From positions 54,869,975-54,933,974 of the forward strand of contig NC_090746.1 of the NCBI RefSeq assembly GCF_036898095.1: DNA of 64,000 bases. The letters are read 5' to 3'. Below the pieces are notes generated by a model. The model was not told where the DNA came from, made no database searches, and saw only the letters and a program-made list of their open reading frames with translations. The DNA comes from Palaemon carinicauda (Eukaryota > Arthropoda > Malacostraca > Decapoda > Palaemonidae). The position numbers and the translations under genes are program-made. This document shows, piece by piece, positions 53,878 to 61,141 of the stretch (position 1 is its first letter; the number at the start of each line of letters is the position of its first letter).

Positions 53878-56240
53878 GGCCTCCATAGATCCTCACACCG
53901 TTTGTTCCAATTGTAGGGGTAAATCCTGTCAATTGGAGGATCGATGTGAGGAATGCGCTGGGCTTTCGGAATTCGATTTTAACGAATTCCTTAAAAATGC
54001 ACGTAGGTTAGAGAAGGAGAGAATCAGGAGGAGTTCTTCTCGCTCTGTGGATTTTTCCTCTCCCCATGCCCCTCAACCTTTTCCTTCCCCTGTAGTGGTG
54101 ACTCCCGACCCTGCTACTAGTGCTCAGCCATCCATGGCGGATATGATGCGTGCCATTCAGGCTCTCGGTGACAGAGTGGAGTCATTGGCTAATGACCGTA
54201 ATCAGCTTTTGGCAGATGTCAAAGAGCTGAAAGCGAAAAGTGCAGTGGGAAGTGTTATCAGTGCTAGTGATGTGAAAAGTGTCTGTGTTAGTGTTGCGCA
54301 TGAGGGTACATCTGTGCGTGCCAGTCGTCCTCCCAGTCCGGGACCTCTTGCAAGCTCCCAAGCCCAGGGGAGAAGCAATGTCGAAGGACCAAAGGGTTTG
54401 GCAGGCCTTGATCGGCGTACAGATGTATCCTCAGTGGTTGCGGACGTATCTGTCAGAGATCGTCCCATCCACAAACAGACGAATGAGCCCTACCATTCCT
54501 CGTCTGTGGAAGAAGTTTCCAGAGGAAACGATGGACCAAGGTTTCACGACCGCTCAAGCGTAAGGTCCCTTCCGAGCGAGTCCAACGGCCCAGGTGTAGC
54601 CACTGGGTCAGTTCGGACTCGCCGCAGTCTTCCGATGACTGCACACCTCCCAAGAGAGGTAGAGTGGTTCCACAACAGGCTACTGCTCCGTCTGTTGCTG
54701 CTCCAACCACGGTAGACCCTAAGTGGTCCATGCTGCAGACTATGCAGTCTCAGCTTGCGGCGTTCATGCAAGAGTATCATGCTGAGAAGGTTGACACTGC
54801 ACCTGTTAACCTACAACCCGCCGAGGTTGTGCGCTCAGCAGATACTGCGGCTGCCTGCTCCCACACTCCACCTGTGAGAGCTCCACCACCGATGCGCAGT
54901 CCACCCTGCCAGACGCATGTTCTTGCTGCACCATCCGTTGACATGCGTGAGCTACCGCATCAGCAGTGGGAAGGTGCTGTAGAGCTGCCGGGTTCTGACA
55001 CTATGCGGCATGCTCCGCAACCCATGCGGCATGCTCCGCATCCAATACAGCATGCTCCGCAACCCACGGCAACCCCTTCATGCACCAGCACTCTGCTTTT
55101 GTTGTTGCCAGCTCGCAGACTGACCAGCAGCGGCATGATGTTGGATCCGCAGCAGCTACGCATGCACCCGTACTGCCGGATTCAGCCGTTCAGCTTTCTG
55201 CTCTGCCTTTGCCACTTCCTACTCAGCTTTCGGATGATGGAGTATCAGATGACGAAGCTGCACATTTGGATGAACCGCACTCCGACCTTGAAGGGCCCAA
55301 GTCTACGCCTCCCTCCTTAGACTTTCGTAAGTCCTTGCCTTGTTCAGGGACTTGTATCCAGAGCAGTTTGTGTCTGCAACCCCTCGCTCTCCTCCCTCCG
55401 AGTTTGCTCTGGGCATGCAGTCTGCTGCTCCTGCCTTCACCAAGCTTGTTCTCGCACGATCATCTAAGAGAGCTTTGAGGGTTATGGGAGAGTGGTTGCA
55501 TTCCAAGAAGCAACTGGGAAAGACTGCTTTCATTTTTCCGCCTACCAAGCTTGCTTCCAAGTCGAGTGTCTGGTATGCCACGGGAGAGGAACCCGGCTTG
55601 GGAGTTCCTGCCTCTGCCCAGGGCGACTTCTCAAGTCTGGTTGACTCTCCCCGCAGGTTGGCTATGAGACGATCGAAGATCTGCTGGTCCTTTTCTGACA
55701 TGGATTCATCTGTTGAAGGGAGTCTTTCGTGCCTTCGAGATCTTCAACTTCCTCGATTGGTGTTTGGGAGCTTAAGCAGGAAGACTTCCCCTTCGGATAA
55801 GGACTCTGCCATGCTGATCATGTCTAGCATGGACAAAGCCATTCGGGATGGGTCTGGTGAACTTGCGGCTTCGTACGTGTCGGGAGTGCTTAAGAAGAGA
55901 GAACATCTTTGCTCCTTCTTATCGGCTGGTATCACTCCTTGCCAGAAGTCAGAGTTGTTGTTTGCTCCTCTCTCCAAGTGTCTGTTTCGGAGGAGCTGAT
56001 CAAGGGGATGGCTGCCTCGCTTATCCAGAAGGATACCCATGATCTTATGGCATCTTCCGCACGTAAGGCTAAAACCTTACCTTCCGTGCCTAGACCCTTC
56101 CGCCCTGCAGCAGTAGACACACCTGCAACTAGGTTCATCCCGCCCTTTCGTGGCAGAACCTCCAGCAGAGGAGGTACCCGTGCCGACAGTCACCGTGGCA
56201 AATCCAAGAAGGGTTCCAAGTCCGCAAAAGGCAAGTTCTG
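53878..56240 (+). pseudogene. Gag-like gene of element B (several frameshifts)
   Basis: Starting at the gap it reads IDPHTVCSNCRGKSCQLEDR and CEECAGLSEFDF, the cysteine cluster also seen in C (C33-C50). It follows the 928-residue Gag of C through frames at 53880-54715, 54664-55320, 55340-55999 and 55909-56240. Conserved blocks include VWYATGEEPGLGVPASAQGD, SPSDKDSAMLIMSSMDKAIR and the terminal FIPPFRGRTSSRGGTRADSH. At least four shifts are needed, one pair of which compensates near 55700-55760. The Gln/Pro-rich middle is much shorter than in C. The gene is no longer functional. Confidence 0.85.
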
Positions 56241-58300
56241 ACTGCCTTCCTCTCCAGACAGCAGTGGGAGCCAGACTCAAGACCTTCTGGAAAGCTTGGG
56301 AGAGCAGAGGTGCAGACGCTCAGTCTGTGAAGTGGCTAAGGGAGGGATACAGAATTCCGTTCTGCCGCAGTCCCCCTCTAGCTACATCTCCCATCAACCT
56401 CTCTCCCAACTACAAGGAGAAGGACAAGAGGCTAGCGTTGCAACAAGAGGTGTCGCTCTTGCTACAAAAGGAAGCGGTAGTCATAGTCCGGGATCATCAA
56501 TCCCCGGGCTTCTACAACCGTCTCTTCCTGGTAGCGAAGAAGACAGGAGGTTGGAGACCGGTGCTGGACGTCAGTGCTCTCAATGCTTTTGTCACCAAGC
56601 AGACGTTCACGATGGAGACGACGAAGTCGGTCCTAGCAGCGGTCAGGAAGGAGGACTGGATGGTCTCGTTAGACCTGAAAGACGCGTACTTTCACGTCCC
56701 CATCCATCCAGACTCCCAACCTTTCCTAAGGTTCGTCTTTGGAAAGGTTGTGTACCAGTTCCAAGCCCTGTGCTTTGGCCTAAGCACGGCACCTCTTGTG
56801 TTTACCAGACTGATGAGGAATATTGCCAAATTCCTTCACTTGGCAGACATCAGAGCCTCCCTCTATTTGGACGACTGGCTTTTAAGAGCTCCAACAAGTC
56901 GTCGCTGTCTGGAGAATCTCAGATGGACTATGGATCTGACCAAGGAATTGGGCCTCCTGGTCAATATAGAGAAGTCCCAGCTCGTCCCATCCCAGACCAT
57001 TGTCTATCTAGGTATGGAGATTCAGAGTCGAGCTTTTCGGGCTTTTCCGTCGGCCCCAAGGATCAATCAAGCCCTAGAATGCATCCAGAGCATGCTGAGA
57101 AGGAACCGATGTTCGGTCAGGCAGTGGATGAGTCTAACAGGGACACTATCATCGCTGGCCCAGTTCATCGAGTTAGGGAGACTCCACCTCCGCCCCCTTC
57201 AGTATCATCTAGCTGCTCACTGGAGAAAGGACATGACGCTAGAGGCGGTCTCAGTGCCTGTTTCCGAAGAGATGAGATCTATGCTAACGTGGTGGAAGAA
57301 CAGCATTCTTCTCAAGGAAGGTCTGCCATTGGCTGTTCAGACCCCCGACCACCGTCTCTTCTCGGACGCATCGGACACGGGCTGGGGTGCGACACTGGAC
57401 GGACAGGAATGCTCGGGCACGTGGAATCAGGAGCAAAGGACACTTCACATCAATTGCAAGGAGTTGTTGGCAGTTCATCTGGCCTTGATAAACTTCAAGT
57501 CCCTCCAGCTAAACAAGGTGGTGGAGGTGAACTCCGACAACACCACAGCCTTGGCTTACATCTCCAAGCAAGGAGGGACTCATTCGAGGAAGTTGTTCGA
57601 GATCGCAAGGGACCTCCTCATTTGGTCAAAAGATCGAAAGCTTTCGCTGGTAACGAGGTTCATTCAGGGCGATATGAATGTCATGGCAGATCGCCTCAGC
57701 CGGAAGGGTCAGGTCATCCCCACAGAGTGGACCCTTCACAAGAATGTTTGCAGCAGACTATGGGCCCTGTGGGGTCAGCCCACCATAGATCTATTCGCTA
57801 CCTCGATGACCAAGAGGCTCCCGATGTATTGTTCTCCGATTCCAGACCCAGCAGCAGTTCACGTGGATGCCTTTCTGCTGAATTGGTCCCATCTCGACCT
57901 GTATGCGTTCCCGCCGTTCAAGATTGTCAACAGGGTACTTCAGAAGTTCGCCTCTCACAAAGGGACACGGTTGACGTTGGTTGCTCCCCTCTGGCCCGCG
58001 AGAGAATGGTTCACCGAGGTACTGCAATGGCTAGTGGACGTTCCCAGGACTCTTCCTCTAAGAGTGGACCTTCTGCGTCAACCTCACGTAAAGAAGGTAC
58101 ACCCAAACCTCCACGCTCTTCGTCTGACTGCCTTCAGACTATCGAAAGACTCTCTAGAGCTAGAGGCTTTTCGAAGGAGGCAGCCAGAGCGATTGCCAGA
58201 GCAAGGAGGATATCCACTCGTAGAGTCTATCAATCCAAGTGGGAAGTCTTCCGAAGCTGGTGCAGAGCCAATGCAGTTTCCTCTACCAATACCTCTGTAA
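56150..58300 (+). CDS. RT, RNase H and MT-like protein of DIRS-like element B
   Basis: A 716-codon open frame that overlaps the end of Gag by 91 nt in the +1 frame. Its first codon in the open frame is GTG and no ATG lies upstream of the conserved region, so a shift from the Gag frame or other non-standard start is likely. RT motifs are MVSLDLKDAYFHVPIHPDS, CFGLSTAPLVFTRLM and LYLDDWLLRA (Asp241, Asp242). RNase H includes LFSDASDTGWGATL (Asp406), NCKELLAVHLAL, NSDNTTALAYI and NVMADRLSRKGQ. The C-terminal MT-like part has DLFATSMTKRL and DLYAFPPFKIV. Undamaged throughout. It makes the cDNA of the element. Confidence 0.92.
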   Translation: MAEPPAEEVPVPTVTVANPRRVPSPQKASSDCLPLQTAVGARLKTFWKAWESRGADAQSVKWLREGYRIPFCRSPPLATSPINLSPNYKEKDKRLALQQEVSLLLQKEAVVIVRDHQSPGFYNRLFLVAKKTGGWRPVLDVSALNAFVTKQTFTMETTKSVLAAVRKEDWMVSLDLKDAYFHVPIHPDSQPFLRFVFGKVVYQFQALCFGLSTAPLVFTRLMRNIAKFLHLADIRASLYLDDWLLRAPTSRRCLENLRWTMDLTKELGLLVNIEKSQLVPSQTIVYLGMEIQSRAFRAFPSAPRINQALECIQSMLRRNRCSVRQWMSLTGTLSSLAQFIELGRLHLRPLQYHLAAHWRKDMTLEAVSVPVSEEMRSMLTWWKNSILLKEGLPLAVQTPDHRLFSDASDTGWGATLDGQECSGTWNQEQRTLHINCKELLAVHLALINFKSLQLNKVVEVNSDNTTALAYISKQGGTHSRKLFEIARDLLIWSKDRKLSLVTRFIQGDMNVMADRLSRKGQVIPTEWTLHKNVCSRLWALWGQPTIDLFATSMTKRLPMYCSPIPDPAAVHVDAFLLNWSHLDLYAFPPFKIVNRVLQKFASHKGTRLTLVAPLWPAREWFTEVLQWLVDVPRTLPLRVDLLRQPHVKKVHPNLHALRLTAFRLSKDSLELEAFRRRQPERLPEQGGYPLVESINPSGKSSEAGAEPMQFPLPIPL

Positions 58301-59199
58301 CCCAAGTTGCTGACTTCCTGTTACATCTTAGGAATGTTAGATCTCTTTCGGCTCCTACGATCAAAGGGTACAGAAGTATGTTGGCATCAGTTTTCCGCCA
58401 CAGAGGCTTGGATCTTTCCACCAATAAAGGTCTACAGGACCTCCTTAGGTCTTTTGAGACCTCAAAGGAACGTCGGTTGTCCACACCAGGCTGGAACCTA
58501 GACGTGGTTTTAAGGTTCCTAATGTCATCAAGATTTGAACCGCTCCAATCAGCCTCTTTTAAGGACCTCACATTAAAAACTCTTTTCCTCGTTTGCTTAG
58601 CAACAGCTAAAAGAGTCAGTGAGATCCACGCCTTCAGCAGGAACATAGGTTTTACATCTGAAACGGCTACATGTTCCTTGCAGCTCGGTTTTTTGGCTAA
58701 AAACGAGCTTCCTTCCCGTCCTTGGCCTAAGTCGTTCGAGATCCCAAGCCTGTCCAACTTGGTGGGGAACGAACTAGAGAGAGTACTTTGCCCAGTAAGA
58801 GCTCTTAAGTACTATTTAAGACGGTCAAAGCCATTACGAGGACAATCAGAAGCTTTATGGTGTGCTATCAAGAAGCCTTCTCTACCGATGTCTAAGAACG
58901 CAGTTTCTTACTACATCAGGCTTCTGATTAGAGAGGCACATTCTCATCTGAAGGAAGAAGACCTTGCTTTGCTGAAGGTAAGGACACATGAAGTTAGAGC
59001 TGTCGCTACTTCAGTGGCCTTCAAACAGAACCGTTCTCTGCAGAGTGTTATGGATGCAACCTATTGGAGAAGCAAGTCAGTGTTCGCATCATTCTATCTC
59101 AAAGATGTCCAGTCTCTTTACGAGAACTGCTACACCCTGGGACCATTCGTAGCAGCGAGTGCAGTAGTAGGTGAGGGCTCAGCCACTACATTCCCATAA
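58006..59199 (+). CDS. Tyrosine recombinase of DIRS-like element B
   Basis: 397 residues from the ATG at 58006 (MVHRGTAMASG), the same relative start as in D. The open frame extends upstream to 56296, but that part is the shadow of the RT ORF. The start overlaps RT by about 295 nt, in the -1 frame. The core-binding part has RVYQSKWEVFRSWCR and TIKGYRSMLASVFRHRGLD. Catalytic residues are Arg203 (TAKRVSEIH), His328 and Arg331 (HEVRAVATS) and Tyr364 (FASFYLKDV), with a conserved Trp354 before the tyrosine. The ORF ends about 400 bp before the internal complementary region. Intact. Confidence 0.92.
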   Translation: MVHRGTAMASGRSQDSSSKSGPSASTSRKEGTPKPPRSSSDCLQTIERLSRARGFSKEAARAIARARRISTRRVYQSKWEVFRSWCRANAVSSTNTSVTQVADFLLHLRNVRSLSAPTIKGYRSMLASVFRHRGLDLSTNKGLQDLLRSFETSKERRLSTPGWNLDVVLRFLMSSRFEPLQSASFKDLTLKTLFLVCLATAKRVSEIHAFSRNIGFTSETATCSLQLGFLAKNELPSRPWPKSFEIPSLSNLVGNELERVLCPVRALKYYLRRSKPLRGQSEALWCAIKKPSLPMSKNAVSYYIRLLIREAHSHLKEEDLALLKVRTHEVRAVATSVAFKQNRSLQSVMDATYWRSKSVFASFYLKDVQSLYENCYTLGPFVAASAVVGEGSATTFP

Positions 59200-59604
59200 T
59201 CCCATAACCTTTTTAATCTTTCTCTTGAATACTTTTTATTGTTGTTTTTTGGGTTGTACGGAAGGCTAAGAAGCCTTCCGCATCCTGGTTGATTTGGCGG
59301 GTGGTCAAATTCTTTCTTGAGAAGCGCCTAGGTTAGAGGTTGTGATGAGGTCCTTTAGTATGGGTTGCAGCCCTTTATACTTCAGCACCTAGGAGTCGTT
59401 CAGCATCCTAAGAGGACCGCTAGGCTCAGTAAGGAAGACGTGCTTAAAAAAGGCAGAGTAATAGTTCAAGTCGACTTCCTTACCAGGTACTTATTTATTT
59501 TATGTTTGTTATTTTGAATAACTGCTAAAATGAAATACGGGATACTTAGCTTCTTTGTTAACATGTATGCTGGTCTCCACCCACCACCCTGGGTGTGAAT
59601 CAGC
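59200..59604. other. 3' untranslated part of element B
   Basis: No gene. It contains a hairpin-like cggaaggctaagaagccttccg at about 59260-59281, possibly a structured RNA element, and ends with the motif caccctgggtgtgaatcagc that precedes the internal complementary region in three families. Confidence 0.6.
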
Positions 59605-59691
59605 TACATGATCATCGGGTAAGATTAATATTGAAAAATGTTATTTTCATTAGTAAAATAAATTTTTGAATATACTTACCCGATGATCATG
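59605..59691. repeat. Internal complementary region (hairpin) of element B
   Basis: tacatgatcatcgggtaag is followed by the core attaatattgaaaaatg and ttattttcattagtaaaata, then the inverse arm cttacccgatgatcatg. The left half is the reverse complement of the left terminus of C (60757 onward), and the right half is the reverse complement of B's own right terminus (59880-59930). The join gaaaaatg/ttatttt is where the two ends would meet in a circle. Confidence 0.9.
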
Positions 59692-59734
59692 AATTTAAGA
59701 ACCCTCCCTTCCTCCCCATAGAGAACCAGTGGAC

Positions 59735-59934
59735 CGAGGAGAAAATTGAGTTCTTGTTGACAAGAAGTACTTGAGTACCTACTCACAGATGGCGCTGTTG
59801 TGTACACCCCCACCTGTATAGCGATCGCTGGCGTATCCCGACCTTAGATTTCTGTCGGGCAACGGAGTTGACAGCTACATGATCATCGGGTAAGTATATT
59901 CAAAAATTTATTTTACTAATGAAAATAACATTTT
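59735..59934 (-). repeat. Right inverted terminal repeat of element B
   Basis: Reverse complement of the left terminal repeat of C, for example gtatagcgatcgctggcgta and gtcgggcaacggagttgaca. It ends ttactaatgaaaataacatt near 59934. Confidence 0.9.
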
Positions 59935-60267
59935 AAACTATATGCAGATGATACTCTGTTTTACCTCTCAATTTCAACAACACAAGATACAGAGAAGAAA
60001 ATTGATGAGATAATGACTGAAATAAAAACATGGATGCAGAGGAAAAAGCTCAAATTAAAAGATGATAAAATAGAATGTATGTTCTTTGGCACAAAGGTGG
60101 CTTTGAAGAATTACCAGTTAATTCAAAGTATAGAAATTGGTGATGCTGATGTTGGGATTGTGCCTGTTGGGAAAAATTTGGGTGTACTGATAGATTGTAA
60201 TTTGTCAATGAGGGACCAAATTGTGAACACAGTGAAAGTGTGTAACTATCACCTGAGAAACATAGCA
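59935..60267 (+). pseudogene. LINE reverse transcriptase fragment (Jockey/CR1-type)
   Basis: The frame begins KLYADDTLFYLSISTTQDTE, which carries the RT catalytic YADD motif, followed by EKKIDEIMTEIKTWMQRKKL and NLGVLIDCNLSMRDQI. This is the usual C-terminal half of a Jockey or CR1-type LINE RT. The frame is cut on the left directly at YADD by element B and on the right near 60267 by element H. The sequence in between is open for 110 codons, so the LINE was fairly young when it was hit. The clade is a guess from YADDT and the spacing. Confidence 0.72.
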
Positions 60268-60756
60268 TTTTCTGGGTCGACCTGTGGCGCCCGGTGAAAG
60301 AGTCCTTGTATATCTTTTCTGATAAAACCTTCCAATTATACCAGAGAAAGATAAAAGCATGGAATGCTGAGGTTACAACCCTCGCGCGAGCACCTTTTGG
60401 GTGTCGTGTATAAAGCAAAGACGCGTGAAATCCACTATTCACAGGTTGTCTTCCATTTAGTTAATTCCTTCGTCAAAGGGATGGGCCGATACAAAGGCCC
60501 TAGCCAAACCCCCAGCGCCACACCACCCACGCCACGACGCGAGCGCCATCTGAACAACATCCTTCTGTATTGGCCATGATGGCTTGGAAAGGAAAGGGTG
60601 GGATCGTGTAAAATAAAGGGGAAGGGTTTCACCGGGCGCCACAGGTCTCTCCCCAGAAATAGATTTTTCCTTCGTCAAAATCCCTTTTCTGGGTCGACCT
60701 GTGGCGCCCGGTGAAAATGTACCAGAGAATGCCTTCCAAGCCCAACAATAACTACT
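60268..60756. mobile_element. Terminal piece of a further DIRS-like family, H
   Basis: The copy starts tttctgggtcgacctgtggc at 60268 and contains an internal complementary region at 60627-60716. No coding sequence is present. Core sequences match those of E and G (cagaaatagatttttccttc against caaaaatagatttttcgttt), but the arms are different. Element C is inserted at 60757, so the rest of H may lie beyond C outside the window. Classification as DIRS-like rests on the shared hairpin layout. Confidence 0.55.
60627..60716. repeat. Internal complementary region (hairpin) of element H
   Basis: tttcaccgggcgccacaggt and its inverse acctgtggcgcccggtgaaa flank a core of about 50 bp (ccccagaaatagatttttcc and caaaatcccttttctggg). 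Confidence 0.85.
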
Positions 60757-60960
60757 AATTTTCAATATTAATCTTACCCGATAATCATGTAGCTGTCAAC
60801 TCCGTTGCCCGACAGAATTCTACGGACGGGATACGCCAGCGATCGCTATACAAGAGGGGGGTGTACTCACCAGCGCCACCTGTGGCCAGGTACTGCAGTA
60901 CTTCTTGTTGACACCACCTCAATTTTTCCTCTGTCGTGCTTCCGGCAAGACCTACATGGA
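60757..60960 (+). repeat. Left inverted terminal repeat of element C
   Basis: It contains cttacccgataatcatgtag, ctgtcaactccgttgcccga and cagcgatcgctata, the reverse complement of the right repeat of B. It is roughly 200 bp long. Confidence 0.9.
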
Positions 60961-61141
60961 TACGCTTATAATTTTGGAGTCTTTGTTCACGGTTTTGGTG
61001 AAGTATTGCTCTGAGATTTCAGCTTTCGCTATACAGGAAGCTTTTCCCTTAGCTTAGATAGCTTTTGGATTAATTTTGATTAATGGTATAACGATCTTTG
61101 CTTTAATTTGGAAACCCCCTTTGACTGTTCTCTGATTCAAG

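Larger units (their letters stand above)
53878..59934 (+). mobile_element. DIRS-like element B (5' end in the gap)
   Basis: The same family as element C: Gag-like proteins and terminal repeats are closely related. Gag is broken by frameshifts, whereas the RT/RNase H/MT-like and recombinase ORFs are intact. The 3' end has the internal complementary region (59605-59691) and the right inverted repeat, which is the reverse complement of the left repeat of C. The right border falls directly against a LINE reverse transcriptase fragment (aaactatatgcagatgat). No target duplication can be checked because the left end is missing. Confidence 0.9.

Noticed and set aside
53312..53932. Open frames running through the gap
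   Set aside because: They consist of unknown residues from the 500 N and carry no information.
56296..58005. Upstream part of the 967-codon recombinase frame of element B
   Set aside because: It is the shadow of the RT ORF; no recombinase motif occurs before 58006 and the same holds for D (46977-48695).
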